From Cloacimonetes bacterium UBA5284 (GTDB lineage Bacteria; Cloacimonadota; Cloacimonadia; Cloacimonadales; Cloacimonadaceae): DNA of 64,000 nt. The notes under the pieces were generated by a model, which saw nothing but the letters and a program-made list of their open reading frames with translations, had not been told where the DNA came from and made no database searches. Made by a program: the position numbers and the translations under genes. Below, piece after piece: positions 8,541-18,971 of the stretch (positions within the stretch are counted from its first letter, which is position 1; every line of letters begins with the position of its first letter). The stretch lies in NCBI GenBank assembly GCA_002410505.1, contig DHSO01000042.1, positions 14,691 to 78,690 of the forward strand. Direction: 5' to 3'.

Positions 8541-11500
8541 GGAAACCTCTTTCTTCAAGGGAGGTGATGCGAATTTTCTGTGCTTTCAATCTCAGTTCTC
8601 CAGATAGATCATCCAGGTGCCTTCCTAAAACCCAACACTCACCCTTTTGGAGTTTTGCCAACCGATTTGTCCATTCCTTCACCGGAATATCGCTAATAGC
8701 ATTGTTAAGCAGTTGAGCGTGCTCCTTCATCTCATTCTCTGTGGGCTTGAAGAATAGCTTCATTTCCGCTTGAAATAGCCTACTGACCTTTGCATCAGAG
8801 ACACCGCCAACTCCTTTAACAGTTTGAGTTGCTGTTATCAAGGCCAAGCCATGTTTTCTTCCTTCTGTAAGGTACTTTGCCACTGGCGCGTCTGGTCCCA
8901 GATCTAGGTTTTGAACTTCGTCTAGTACAATGGCCTTGGGTAAATGCTTACCACCATAGCTACTAACGTAGTTGTAAAGGTCCCATAAAACGAATTCTAT
9001 GATTGCTCTTGATGAGTGCTTGTCAACTTTATGGAATTGGAAGACTCTGCTTCTATTCTTTTCATCAGCAAACAGCTCATTCCATCCAATTTCCCTGCTG
9101 TCGACCAAAAAGGGTTTGCTAGTAATAAACGGTTTCAGTTTGGTGATAGTAGTCTGTACAGTGTTCTTTGTGTATAGTGGATCATCGAGGTATTCGTAAA
9201 ACATCTCCAGCATCTTGTCCAGATTGAATTCATCGCCATATCGTTCAATACCGGTTTGAATGACTTCAATAGTGAAAGGAAGCTGCTGGGTTCCCAGATC
9301 ATAGACATTCTTAAAAATCGAAGATACTCGCTTTGAGATTGTTATTGGAGTATCCTTGAATTTCATGCCATCCTGTACGCTGACTTGAGCTTTGAAAGGA
9401 TTGATAGGAAGTGGATCATTGTATATGAACGTCTGTCCATTACTAGTAATAATCGGTTTTGCAGCAGTCTCTATGTTGTTTGGGACAAAGCCATCTGTGT
9501 AATCTATGACTAGGCTGTTCTGGTTCTGCCTGGCCATTTCGCATAGAAGGCATTGTATTGCGTATGTTTTACCCATTCCGGATGTGCCGAATATCACCAT
9601 ATGTCTGTTTGCTAAGCTATCATGCCCAAACTCCCAATAGACTTCTTTGCCACCTGTGGTTTTACCCAAGAGGATCCTCTCAGGAATCTTGGGCAACACA
9701 ATATCATCGTCTTCTTGATGGCCTTCTTCATCTTCGGGCTCTTGCTCAATATCAGGCTGGTCTTCCGTTGACTCCTCTTGAGGGGGCTTAGGGCTTGTTT
9801 CGTCATCCCAATTAGGCGTAGTTTCTCTTCCATCATCTTCAGACTCGTCATCGTCCCAATCTGCCAAAGTCTCACCGGGTTGGAAGTCTTCATCTTCCGG
9901 ACTAGGGGGTAGGTCGATGTCTTCAATTTGTTGCATGACATTCTCATCTTCTGAAAGAGGCTCGTCCAGAAATTTAGCAATGACTCCTGTGGTTTCATCT
10001 GTTGATTGAGCAAGTACTTTGATGTAATTCCTGCCTATTGAAAACACATTAGCTTTGCCTGTGGAGGTCTCATTGTTGTTCCAGGAACCTGATTTCTTGA
10101 TTGTGCCATGCTCATCATCAATCCAGAAAGCCATCACGGAAGCGCTCCATGATATTCCGTAATCTCCTTCGGCTAGTTTCTCCAACGCTGATATGACCTG
10201 CTGTTCGTGATATTTGTCTATCCTGGCCTTAGCAGCTATCAGGCGATGTAATTGCATCCACCAATAGCGGCGATCGGGCTTATCGTCATCAAGATTTTGC
10301 TGCTCCTGGAAATTCGGCTTGAATGCCTTTACCAATACACTCAACCCGTTATTGATCTGGTGTTTGGCCTTAATCAGCAGTTCTTCAGATTTATTACCCA
10401 TTTTACACTCAATCAGGTGCAAGTTCAGGTGCACGCGGTTATCCTGGCCTATGTTCGCCTTTAACCATAGCAGATCAGGCCTTACTCCGCTTTCCGCAAA
10501 GTCGAACCAATGCCTGTATGCATCGAGAGTCACCAGATTATCACACAACAAAGCTTCATCTTTACCCACAATCTTACGGGTGAGGGCATATGCCATGAAA
10601 TCTCTGATATACTGGTCTGCCGCCCCTGTAGCCCTTACCAACGACAATCCGGACAATTCCTGGGCTACTTTCATGGTTCCTTTGGCTACAGCCTGATAGT
10701 CCTCCTCAGTCCATTTAGTGTCTGCTAGCAGTTGCTTGATGGAAGCTCTCAGCCTGATTTCAATGTCGTTTAGCGAAAAGTGCTCGGTCGATATGGTGTA
10801 GTTTTCTTCACCTGATATGCCCACTCCAGAGCCGAAACCAATAATCTCCCTCTGCAGCTCGCTTTTCTTGCCTGAATCTCGTATCAGGCGGTCATCCACA
10901 CTAGGATCGATGCAGATTACCCACTCAGATTTGCTGTGGACCGCTCCGATCACGTCCATCCAGGGCTTGAGATCTCCAGTACCCATTACTACCGTGCCTT
11001 TTTGGGCATTGCCACTTTTTAGGGCATGCATGCAGCCCGCTAACCGGGAGCTAATGCTGAATTGCCTATTGCTGATAATCCTGAAGCGTTTAAACTCATC
11101 AGAGGGATTGTCTATCGTAGCTACGGCTTTCTCCAGGATGGGGTATTTGAGAGAGTGAGTTCGGATGTCCATGGGATCGACGGATTCAAACTTATCGGCG
11201 ATGTTTCCTGTCCCGATTATGTCATACAGGATGGTCACATCGGTGCTGAAATTATCGTTGATCATCCTCAAGAATGAGTTATGGTCGGCGGCATTGATCA
11301 ATCGGTGCGAGATGGAAAACCTGCAGTTGCGGTATACCTGGAATTTGCTTTCAGTCTCAGCCGCTTCCCATCTTTCTCTCCAAAGCTCTATCCAACGGGC
11401 TATGCCGCTATCATCAGCAGAATCAGTAAAAATGCTCACGCTGATATTGTAGGGCTTATTGCGCTCATTTCTAATAACGTAGTAATTTGGATCTTTTATG

Positions 11501-13956
11501 TTTGAAAGCTTCATTAGATAAGCATGTATGGCTGCGATAATCGGTTGAATATCCTGGTTTCTATAAACGGCCAGGTTCAGTCCATCCCTGGCGTGGGGAT
11601 GCAGCCTGAAATATTCTAACAGGAGGTTGTTGAGCAGTTTGGATTCCCGGGTTTCCAAGAACATGTCCGCATCGCTCACATCGCCTATTTCATCATCGCT
11701 TTCATCAGACATCCCCAGCATCAGCCTGGTCGATTTTAGGTCATCTCCATCAATTGGATCACCTACTTTGTGGATCAGTTCATGCCCCACAACGTTGGTG
11801 TTCAGATTGAGCCCATCATCGATCAGAATGCAGTTTATGGGTGTTCTGATATGAGAAAGGTCAAGATAGGATTGCCAAATGTGTTTTTTGAAGGCATCCC
11901 GCCTCTTGTCTTTTTCGGTTTCAGCTTTCACGGCATAATTGAAACAGGAGTTTTGGTAAACTACTTGGGATTGCAGCATTTCCAGCAGAGACGGGTGAAG
12001 CACCGTGATGATCCCTGATTTCTCGTAAGCCTCACTATACCATGCTTCATTTCCATCTTTCTCTCTTTCTCTTATCACCATAAATGCTCTTAGCATCATT
12101 CCAGCCATCGGAGATTTCAGCATCTCTTCCTGAGTGCTTATCAGGTCTAGCACCTCTTCGTAATGCTGTCTCAGAACGTCCCAAACCGAGGTGTCTGTCA
12201 AAGCAGCGATCAATCCGCTTTTCTTGGCAGCTTTGATAAACAGGTGGTACTTCTCGGCAAGATTCCTATAATGGGGTAGCAGTCTATCGTCATGTTTCAG
12301 CCAAGTCCCAGACAACAGATTTCTCAGGAAAGACCCTTCTGAAGCAGAGTCTCTCAAGCTGTGCAGGAAGACTCTCCGCAGCTCATCATTGGATGAAGTC
12401 TTAAGAATCTCGTCATAATAGGGAAGGTGGAAGAAGGGTAATACCAGCGCATGGTTTGGCCTATCCAATTCATCGGCTGCCATGTTGATCAATTCTGTTG
12501 CCAGGCGATAGCTATGGTTGGAGGGCAGTTTCCAGGCGTATCTTCTTTCCTGCGGCTTTTCGTCTTCCTGTGCATAGAGGTTCACGCTGAAAACCAGTTC
12601 GGAGATCGCTGTCCTGCTATAGCGGAATTTAATCTCATCGCTGTCCAGGTTGCACTGAATCTCAATCTCTAGGCCATCTTTGTTCTTAAGGCAGGTATGC
12701 TGTATGATAAAGCTGTCCAATCCGCCAATGAGCCTGTGCAAGAACTCTCTTGCCAGTTCTGAGACATCCTGGGTGGAATAGTCTCCCTCGCTGTCATCCC
12801 ACTCCATGTCGTGCTTGAACAGGTCAGCAGTTATCTCTATCCTGCTTAGATCTTCCACGCTACCATAATCTTTTGACTTTGAAAACTCTGAGAGACTGTC
12901 CCACATGGCTGTCAGTACAATTTCTACCGGGCTTCCTTCCAGGCTCTTCACGCTAGTTTTCTTCTTTTCCTGCTTTTTCTTGAATTTCAGTATCTTGTCC
13001 AAGATGAAGACGAAATCGCTTTCCAAGAGCTTTTCTTTCTCCTCTTGGTCAGCAGTCAGGACGTAGTTCTTCATCCCGCCCAAGAATTCCGTTCCGCTAC
13101 TGTACGCACCTCGAATCTGCTCATTTTCCAGGTCTTCCCATCCCTCTTCTCCGGTTTCGATGGCTTCGAGTATCCCATCAATGGCCTTAAAAGCCTTCCT
13201 TTTCTGGTTTTCCTCAATGAACATGGTGTAGTTAAAGAACTCAATAGCCTTATAGACGTACGGATTGAATTTCTTGTTTTTTCTAGTATAGGGAAAGCTG
13301 GTGAAATTGGGTAGTTGGAAATCCCGTAGCTTCGTCAAAACCACTTCTAACACTGTTGGAACGCTGTCACAGTATGATAGGTCCAAGCGCTCCAGCCACT
13401 TGCTAAGGGATATCAGGTCCGCCCTACCCTGCTCGATGATAGGGTAGAGGATGTTATCAAATACCAGCATGTCTGCTTTGTTGTAAAAATCTATGCCGTT
13501 GGAACTAAGTTTATCGACAACCCAATGACTGAAACTACGAGACATTCCCGTTTCCCAAACAAACTTCAAACTACAAAGGTTGAAATCAGCTAGACTGGCG
13601 GAATCAGTGACAACATCAGACCCATAGAGGACTATCACGTTATATTTATCAGGGGGCATAGGCTTATTGCGGTAATAAGCTAGATTGTCCAGTAAGGTTA
13701 TCCACCCGGCCTTATCAGCCTTGTCCCTGCCCTCGTCAGTCCATTCATCGGTTAGTGTTCTGGCGACTTTGATCAGTACATTGGTATCAGCAATATTATG
13801 TAAGAAACTGCTGATAAGGTCTGCAGTAGCTATCGTCAGATCTTCCGGGATGCTTTCCACCATGAAGATCATTTTCCCGCCCAATTCCATGGAAGGAAGC
13901 TGGGATTCTATCCTACCTGTGATATAATCTTTGAACGAACGCGCAATGTATTTCAT
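8533..13956 (-). CDS. dptH: DNA phosphorothioation-dependent restriction protein DptH (SspH): nuclease-like domain plus HerA-type ATPase
   Basis: A 1807-residue protein, near the usual size of DptH/DndH. A PD-(D/E)xK-like motif lies near residues 1165-1190 (RPDLLWL then HLIECKMG). A very acidic linker runs from about 1342 to 1417. A HerA/FtsK-type ATPase domain completes the C terminus, with Walker A GTSGMGKT near 1455 and Walker B AIVLDEVQNLD near 1679. DptFGH restricts DNA that lacks phosphorothioate; in the SspABCD-SspFGH version it is reported to damage unmodified phage DNA. The start overlaps the dptG stop by 4 bp (ATGA), so the two are translationally coupled. The long N-terminal part matches nothing I recognise. 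Family call is strong from size, order and ATPase; the nuclease motif is my reading. Confidence 0.85.
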   Translation of the reverse strand: MKYIARSFKDYITGRIESQLPSMELGGKMIFMVESIPEDLTIATADLISSFLHNIADTNVLIKVARTLTDEWTDEGRDKADKAGWITLLDNLAYYRNKPMPPDKYNVIVLYGSDVVTDSASLADFNLCSLKFVWETGMSRSFSHWVVDKLSSNGIDFYNKADMLVFDNILYPIIEQGRADLISLSKWLERLDLSYCDSVPTVLEVVLTKLRDFQLPNFTSFPYTRKNKKFNPYVYKAIEFFNYTMFIEENQKRKAFKAIDGILEAIETGEEGWEDLENEQIRGAYSSGTEFLGGMKNYVLTADQEEKEKLLESDFVFILDKILKFKKKQEKKKTSVKSLEGSPVEIVLTAMWDSLSEFSKSKDYGSVEDLSRIEITADLFKHDMEWDDSEGDYSTQDVSELAREFLHRLIGGLDSFIIQHTCLKNKDGLEIEIQCNLDSDEIKFRYSRTAISELVFSVNLYAQEDEKPQERRYAWKLPSNHSYRLATELINMAADELDRPNHALVLPFFHLPYYDEILKTSSNDELRRVFLHSLRDSASEGSFLRNLLSGTWLKHDDRLLPHYRNLAEKYHLFIKAAKKSGLIAALTDTSVWDVLRQHYEEVLDLISTQEEMLKSPMAGMMLRAFMVIREREKDGNEAWYSEAYEKSGIITVLHPSLLEMLQSQVVYQNSCFNYAVKAETEKDKRRDAFKKHIWQSYLDLSHIRTPINCILIDDGLNLNTNVVGHELIHKVGDPIDGDDLKSTRLMLGMSDESDDEIGDVSDADMFLETRESKLLNNLLLEYFRLHPHARDGLNLAVYRNQDIQPIIAAIHAYLMKLSNIKDPNYYVIRNERNKPYNISVSIFTDSADDSGIARWIELWRERWEAAETESKFQVYRNCRFSISHRLINAADHNSFLRMINDNFSTDVTILYDIIGTGNIADKFESVDPMDIRTHSLKYPILEKAVATIDNPSDEFKRFRIISNRQFSISSRLAGCMHALKSGNAQKGTVVMGTGDLKPWMDVIGAVHSKSEWVICIDPSVDDRLIRDSGKKSELQREIIGFGSGVGISGEENYTISTEHFSLNDIEIRLRASIKQLLADTKWTEEDYQAVAKGTMKVAQELSGLSLVRATGAADQYIRDFMAYALTRKIVGKDEALLCDNLVTLDAYRHWFDFAESGVRPDLLWLKANIGQDNRVHLNLHLIECKMGNKSEELLIKAKHQINNGLSVLVKAFKPNFQEQQNLDDDKPDRRYWWMQLHRLIAAKARIDKYHEQQVISALEKLAEGDYGISWSASVMAFWIDDEHGTIKKSGSWNNNETSTGKANVFSIGRNYIKVLAQSTDETTGVIAKFLDEPLSEDENVMQQIEDIDLPPSPEDEDFQPGETLADWDDDESEDDGRETTPNWDDETSPKPPQEESTEDQPDIEQEPEDEEGHQEDDDIVLPKIPERILLGKTTGGKEVYWEFGHDSLANRHMVIFGTSGMGKTYAIQCLLCEMARQNQNSLVIDYTDGFVPNNIETAAKPIITSNGQTFIYNDPLPINPFKAQVSVQDGMKFKDTPITISKRVSSIFKNVYDLGTQQLPFTIEVIQTGIERYGDEFNLDKMLEMFYEYLDDPLYTKNTVQTTITKLKPFITSKPFLVDSREIGWNELFADEKNRSRVFQFHKVDKHSSRAIIEFVLWDLYNYVSSYGGKHLPKAIVLDEVQNLDLGPDAPVAKYLTEGRKHGLALITATQTVKGVGGVSDAKVSRLFQAEMKLFFKPTENEMKEHAQLLNNAISDIPVKEWTNRLAKLQKGECWVLGRHLDDLSGELRLKAQKIRITSLEERGFHG

Positions 13957-15560
13957 GATCCAGCTCCATCATTCCCTTGGTTGGAGTGCAACACCAAGGC
14001 GCAGGAATCCGACAAATGCATCAAGAGGCCGCTTTCTGCCAGCATTTCAAGTAGCCAGGCATCTGTATCACTGGAAAGATATACCTTTTCCACCCCCAGC
14101 CATTGGCAGCACTCGCCAAATCCAGCCTCGTCAAACACCATGCCCCACCTCGCTCTTATCAATTGTTTAAATGTTTCATATGTTATCCTCCCCTGCTGCG
14201 GTACAATGGTAGTTACCAGCACCCTGAGTATCTGGGGAGTTAAAACAAATCGAGCCCAAGCGCCCCGCTTGGGAATCACCAAACCGGCTTGCTTTGCCAT
14301 CTTTAAGAAGAACTTGTGCCCGGAACGTGTATCGGCTTCTTTGAGGATCTTCTCATCCTGAACTATATCCGTATCCTGCATATGCGAGCGGATAGCCATA
14401 TAGATGGTTTTTTCGATGTTTTTGAGGCTCTGATGCGATATCCGCTTGAGCGTCCCATTCTCCTCGTCAGACCTGTTTATAGCCATATAGTAGCCAGGCC
14501 ATTTTGCTTCTCCATTGCTTAAACACCTGGAGCTCTGCATGATTAGATTCCTCAGGGTATGCAGCATGAATAAGGTCTCTAGGTAGTAAACGCTGTCCAT
14601 CACATCCAGGCCGGATGACAATATTCTGTTCATTTCCACTGCCAACAGGTAGCCTTCCTGCCAGGTTGCGCTATTGCACCAACCGGCTTCTACAAACCTC
14701 GGTTGCTGTTCGTGCATGTCTGTCTTTGCGGCTGTTTCAGGATCTAGCTTGTCATTGATGAACTCAGCCAGGTCATCGATAAACTTAGGACAAGCGCTAA
14801 AAAACTTTGCCATGCCCCTCTCCAAACTGTTAAGCAACTTTCCCGGCTCTAGCTCTTCTGTGCTGAATTCAAGTTTTGCTTCCTGGTTCCAGGATTGTAT
14901 TGCATCCGGGCTTTGCTTCATTGCATTGCATATCTGTAGATACAGGAGTTCTCCTCCTCTTGCTAAGAATCTATGTTTATTCAATGAAAAGTAAAGTTTG
15001 GCATTATCGAGAACATAGCTCCAAGATTCTGCATAATGACTTTTAGCCTTTGTTTCATTCCAGATAGCTTCACCAGCAACTAGGCCACGACTAATGGGAA
15101 TAAATGACTGTGCACACCATGTTCGACTTGTTCCTGCACCCTGAAAGCCAAGTAGTAAATTCTCAAGTGTCTTTACTACCTGAGTCTTATCATTGCTATC
15201 TACTTTGATTCTTTTTTTGAGTTCCTGTATTAGCTGGGTGTAATGCTCTCTGTGGGTAAGGTGTCTTGAATCCAGTCTGGATGAACTTAAGAAAGCAAAC
15301 AGCTTAAGATTCAATTTGATTTTTGGGGAGTATTTTAACTTGGAATTGCTCCAAGAATGGATGTCATCCAAAAGGGGAAGAGCTGATCTCAGTTCTTTGC
15401 CCTCGATCTCCTTTACAGAAGTAGTTATCAGTAAGAATTCGCCCAACAATTCTAAACTTGTCTGGTCAGTACTAAATCTGTTTCCAAAAAGCCTTATGGC
15501 AGGATTGCTCTTGTATGCTTGTTCCGATTTGGCATCGTAAGGAAAGGTTGAGTTAGACAT
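13953..15560 (-). CDS. dptG: DNA phosphorothioation-dependent restriction protein DptG (SspG)
   Basis: A 535-residue protein with no motif I can name. The call comes from its fixed place between a DptF-type NTPase and DptH. Predicted cytosolic, mostly helical, no signal peptide or membrane segment. The ATG at 15558-15560 is preceded by GGAGG with a 6-nt spacer and overlaps the dptF stop by 8 bp; a TTG three bases upstream is less likely. The 3' end overlaps dptH by 4 bp. DptG is a required subunit of the DptFGH restriction module of phosphorothioate systems; its biochemical activity is not established from sequence. It is somewhat longer than the DptG proteins I remember. Confidence 0.75.
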   Translation of the reverse strand: MSNSTFPYDAKSEQAYKSNPAIRLFGNRFSTDQTSLELLGEFLLITTSVKEIEGKELRSALPLLDDIHSWSNSKLKYSPKIKLNLKLFAFLSSSRLDSRHLTHREHYTQLIQELKKRIKVDSNDKTQVVKTLENLLLGFQGAGTSRTWCAQSFIPISRGLVAGEAIWNETKAKSHYAESWSYVLDNAKLYFSLNKHRFLARGGELLYLQICNAMKQSPDAIQSWNQEAKLEFSTEELEPGKLLNSLERGMAKFFSACPKFIDDLAEFINDKLDPETAAKTDMHEQQPRFVEAGWCNSATWQEGYLLAVEMNRILSSGLDVMDSVYYLETLFMLHTLRNLIMQSSRCLSNGEAKWPGYYMAINRSDEENGTLKRISHQSLKNIEKTIYMAIRSHMQDTDIVQDEKILKEADTRSGHKFFLKMAKQAGLVIPKRGAWARFVLTPQILRVLVTTIVPQQGRITYETFKQLIRARWGMVFDEAGFGECCQWLGVEKVYLSSDTDAWLLEMLAESGLLMHLSDSCALVLHSNQGNDGAGS

Positions 15561-17835
15561 CAAACACCTCCACTGCTTGGTCGCTTAAACTGAATTTCTG
15601 TCTCTTGAATCTGTTGTCATTGCGTAGTCTGACCAGCATCATATCGTCGTTTAGGGAGGCGGTTTTCTTTAGCACCTGTAGCTTAAAATGCTCCAACCGC
15701 TCTTTGTATGCGGCATTCAAGAGGTTTCCAATCTCACCGTAATGCCTTTGGGTTACATAATCCAAAAACGGTAAGCCCAGCCTCAGAGTTACTCCCTTAA
15801 GCACTCCCTGACCTTTTAAGGCAAGTTCAGCGTATTCCGCTCCGGCCGCGTTGCTTGATCTATCAAGTTCCAGAACCACGCTCTGAGACCAGTCCAATTC
15901 GGCTATCACGATCTGGGCGCTTTGCCGCACTTCGCTTTGCTTGCGGGACAATGTGATGTACAATCTACTGTCTTGGGTGCCCATGCCTTCCGGCATCCTC
16001 ACACCGGTAAAATGCTCTTGTATAACGTGAAAGACCATGTTCGTGTATTTGGCACGGTATGCTTTTTCCAATACTGACCCTTTCTGTTGCCATTCCTGCC
16101 AATACAAGATATTGGGTGAGTTTAAAAAATCGATCATTACTTGGGAGTCAGCAACTTCATCGTTCACAAAGAAATAAAGCAGCCTGCGCAATTGTCTGCG
16201 GGCTTGCTCAGGCGTAGATCCGGCTCCGCTTACAGTAAGGGATGCCATCCCTTTCTTGCGCATATCGGAAAACAGCTCTTTAACCTCAGGTAGCACCCTG
16301 ATTGTGCCATGAACAGATGGCTTAAGCCAGAGATTCATCTCTATGCCGGAATTGAATATGGTGCCCAGGCTTTGCCGTTTCAGCTCCACAATCGCTTTCA
16401 TCTCGCTTGCGGCGGCATCTGGGCTCTTACCGTCATCACCGAACAACCTGTTAAAGAAAAGGTATTCGGATTTCATCTGCGACATCTTCTTGTGTACATT
16501 TGCGGCATTGATCCCGCTGCTGATGATGTAGGCCAAGTGAGATGTAAGCTGCCTGATGGTTAGCCTGGTGCCATACTCATACAAGCGCCTGTAAAGTAAG
16601 AACAGCCTATTTGTCACCTGCTCCTGGGCAGAACGGATTAGTTCCACATTATGCTTCATGGGGCAGAAACTCTCTCGTGAGCAGGAACCGCATCCTATCC
16701 AATTATCGGGCTCCAGCATCCTGGTAAAGATCTTCTCTGCCAGCTTTAGATTGTCTATATAGGCCAGATTGTAAACGATGAACTCCACTCCAGCAAATTC
16801 CACTTCAGAGGCACCTTTCTTCTGGCTAATCGCTGTCAATATCCTGCTCTCAGCCTCAACAGAATTGATTTGCCAGGCCTGTGCGTTCCCCTTGAAGAAA
16901 TCCAACAGCGTTCCTGTGTTAGAAATGATCATGAATCTGCGTTGTCCGGCTTTCAATTCTCCGATCAAGGTTTGGTCCGCCTTTCCTTCTCGCTCGCTGA
17001 AATCTTTGATGATGCTTAGTCGGTGCTCTTCAATTTCCTCCCGCCTTTCAAGCGGCTTTTCTAGCATGGCAGAGAGCGGCAAGCCTCGCAATTGTTTGAT
17101 GATATCTACTGCAATAGTTGTTTTGCCATCGCCGGCATGTCCTGTTAGAATGACATGCTTGCCTGTTTTCTGTCTTAATTCCTTGTCCAATATATGCACT
17201 AGCGGGTGCGTCGTGTGAATGGTTCCAAAGAGTGGATTTACAGCTTGTGCTTCCGCTATGGCGTTTTCATTGAAGATGTTTGTACTAATCAGAGAACTTA
17301 AATAATCACAGAACAAGACTGAATCACCTCGTGCGTTATCCCCCTCACTATTCTGAGGTTGTTCTTGATCGATATCATTATTGGCATAATCTCTCAATAT
17401 GTCGATAATAATCTGTTTAACGATTTTTCTTTGCTCTGCCATCTTTAAGAAGTTGAATTCTTCATCTCTTAAATGAGCGTACGAGACGAGTGTAATCAAA
17501 TGAGATGGCCCGCTTATCGATGTCGATTCAGCAAGTTCCTTTTCTCTTCCAAGATTTGGGACTAGAATCCATATGGGTAATGATCGTAAATGGAAAAAGG
17601 GGTTATAAGACCTATCCCTATCATCATCTTTTGAGTACCTCAGAAATAGTGAGCTAAAGATTCTCTTAAAGGCATCGTTATAATGTATCCTATTCTCGGA
17701 AAATTCTCTTTCTTCAAGGTATATAATGGCTGCAAGCATACAAATATGTTTGTGCGGCTTGTAATGCTGGTCTTTTCTAAGACCATGAATTAACTTTGAG
17801 AATTCTTCTATCACCATTCCTCCATTGTATCTCAC
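15553..17835 (-). CDS. dptF: DptF (SspF) P-loop NTPase with an N-terminal sulfur-binding-domain-like region
   Basis: A 760-residue protein in two parts. Residues about 20-140 match the N-terminal module of many HNH restriction enzymes that read phosphorothioate (ScoMcrA-type sulfur-binding domain): KHICMLAAIIYLEE, ENRIHYND, a conserved YNPFFHLRSLPIWILVP block, and ITLVSYAHLRDEEF. After an acidic linker, residues about 220 onward form a DptF-like NTPase with Walker A GHAGDGKT near 232. A cysteine cluster CGSCSRESFC near 382 could bind zinc or an Fe-S cluster. Removing the N-terminal module leaves about 560 residues, close to an ordinary DptF. The GTG start (17833-17835) overlaps the sspA stop by 4 bp and has AGGTGA upstream. 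The NTPase call is firm; the sulfur-reader function is inferred from motif similarity. Confidence 0.8.
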   Translation of the reverse strand: MRYNGGMVIEEFSKLIHGLRKDQHYKPHKHICMLAAIIYLEEREFSENRIHYNDAFKRIFSSLFLRYSKDDDRDRSYNPFFHLRSLPIWILVPNLGREKELAESTSISGPSHLITLVSYAHLRDEEFNFLKMAEQRKIVKQIIIDILRDYANNDIDQEQPQNSEGDNARGDSVLFCDYLSSLISTNIFNENAIAEAQAVNPLFGTIHTTHPLVHILDKELRQKTGKHVILTGHAGDGKTTIAVDIIKQLRGLPLSAMLEKPLERREEIEEHRLSIIKDFSEREGKADQTLIGELKAGQRRFMIISNTGTLLDFFKGNAQAWQINSVEAESRILTAISQKKGASEVEFAGVEFIVYNLAYIDNLKLAEKIFTRMLEPDNWIGCGSCSRESFCPMKHNVELIRSAQEQVTNRLFLLYRRLYEYGTRLTIRQLTSHLAYIISSGINAANVHKKMSQMKSEYLFFNRLFGDDGKSPDAAASEMKAIVELKRQSLGTIFNSGIEMNLWLKPSVHGTIRVLPEVKELFSDMRKKGMASLTVSGAGSTPEQARRQLRRLLYFFVNDEVADSQVMIDFLNSPNILYWQEWQQKGSVLEKAYRAKYTNMVFHVIQEHFTGVRMPEGMGTQDSRLYITLSRKQSEVRQSAQIVIAELDWSQSVVLELDRSSNAAGAEYAELALKGQGVLKGVTLRLGLPFLDYVTQRHYGEIGNLLNAAYKERLEHFKLQVLKKTASLNDDMMLVRLRNDNRFKRQKFSLSDQAVEVFDV

Positions 17836-18968
17836 TTGTGAATCACCTGGACTGAATTCATCAGATCATTAAAAAGATCTGCGACATTAGAATCATCGGT
17901 TTCCAAACCAAATGAAACTCTTATTGTTTTATCTGACAATGAATAGTCTGAATTGATAGCTTGAATAACATGGGATTTCTCCAATGATCTTGAGTTGCAT
18001 GCCGAAGCTTTACTTATGGCTACTCCAGAAAGATGCTCTAAAATCAGTTCTGCCTTTGGCGAATTCAAATAAATACTAGATAAACCACCGATTCTGGGTG
18101 ATTCTTGGCAGTGAATCAGAAAAGGACTATGTTGGGAAGAAAGCAGTTTCTCGAATGCTTGTGTCAAACTGGATAGCTTTCTAAGGAAATGACTACAATT
18201 AAGACTCATTATATCGCAAGCTTCCCCAAAACCAACAATAGCTGGGACATTGTGAGTTCCTGGTCTAATACCAGATTCCTGTCCCCCACCGTAGAGAGGA
18301 TAATCCCAAGGCCATTTACGGCTTCCACCTCTGATATAGAGAGCGCCAATGCCCTTGGGGCCGTAAATTTTGTGGGAACTAAAAGATGCCAAGTCACAAT
18401 CTAATCGCTGAGCATCGAAAGGCATTTTCCCAAGTGCTTGGGCGGCATCGGTATGAAACTTCGCTCCAACCCGATGGGCGATTTCTGCCAGTTCCTTCAC
18501 AGGTTGTATGGTGCCTATCTCATTGTTGGCAGTATGCACGGAGACCAAGGCTGTATCTTCCGTGATCAATTTTCGGGCGACGTTGATATCCACAATTCCA
18601 TTACTGGTAACAGGCAGCAAGGTTAGATCAAAACCTCGTGTGCCGAGGTTTTTGGCTGGAAGCAGCACCGATTTGTGTTCAATTGCGGACACTGCGATCT
18701 TTCGTCTTTTCTCTTTTGCGTCCAGCAATAGGGATAAGAAGATCAGGTTATTGCTTTCTGTAGCTCCTGAGGTGAAAACTATTTCACCGGGACCGCAACC
18801 GACAAACTCGGCAAGCTGCAATCTCGCTTTTTCCACCGCAGCCTTTGCCTCCCTGCCGAATGCGTGAGAGCTGCTGGGGTTTCCGAAACGGTCACGAAAG
18901 TAGGGTGCCATGGCAGCCAGGACTTGTGGGGCGCATGGCGTAGTGGCGCTATAATCTAAGTAAATCAT
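17832..18968 (-). CDS. sspA: Cysteine desulfurase SspA (DndA/IscS family)
   Basis: A 378-residue PLP enzyme that takes sulfur from L-cysteine as persulfide, the sulfur source for DNA phosphorothioation. Family marks are the N-terminal YLDYSATTP, the ATESNN motif, HTDAAQ near 172-177, the PLP lysine K200 in SSHKIYGPKG, and the persulfide cysteine C324 in ASACNS. The length is normal for the family. It starts 3 bp after the sspD stop, and its stop overlaps dptF by 4 bp. A housekeeping IscS is closely related, but the position between sspD and dptF makes a dedicated SspA/DndA role likely. In this operon it is last of the modification genes rather than first. Confidence 0.9.
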   Translation of the reverse strand: MIYLDYSATTPCAPQVLAAMAPYFRDRFGNPSSSHAFGREAKAAVEKARLQLAEFVGCGPGEIVFTSGATESNNLIFLSLLLDAKEKRRKIAVSAIEHKSVLLPAKNLGTRGFDLTLLPVTSNGIVDINVARKLITEDTALVSVHTANNEIGTIQPVKELAEIAHRVGAKFHTDAAQALGKMPFDAQRLDCDLASFSSHKIYGPKGIGALYIRGGSRKWPWDYPLYGGGQESGIRPGTHNVPAIVGFGEACDIMSLNCSHFLRKLSSLTQAFEKLLSSQHSPFLIHCQESPRIGGLSSIYLNSPKAELILEHLSGVAISKASACNSRSLEKSHVIQAINSDYSLSDKTIRVSFGLETDDSNVADLFNDLMNSVQVIHK

Positions 18969-18971
18969 AAT

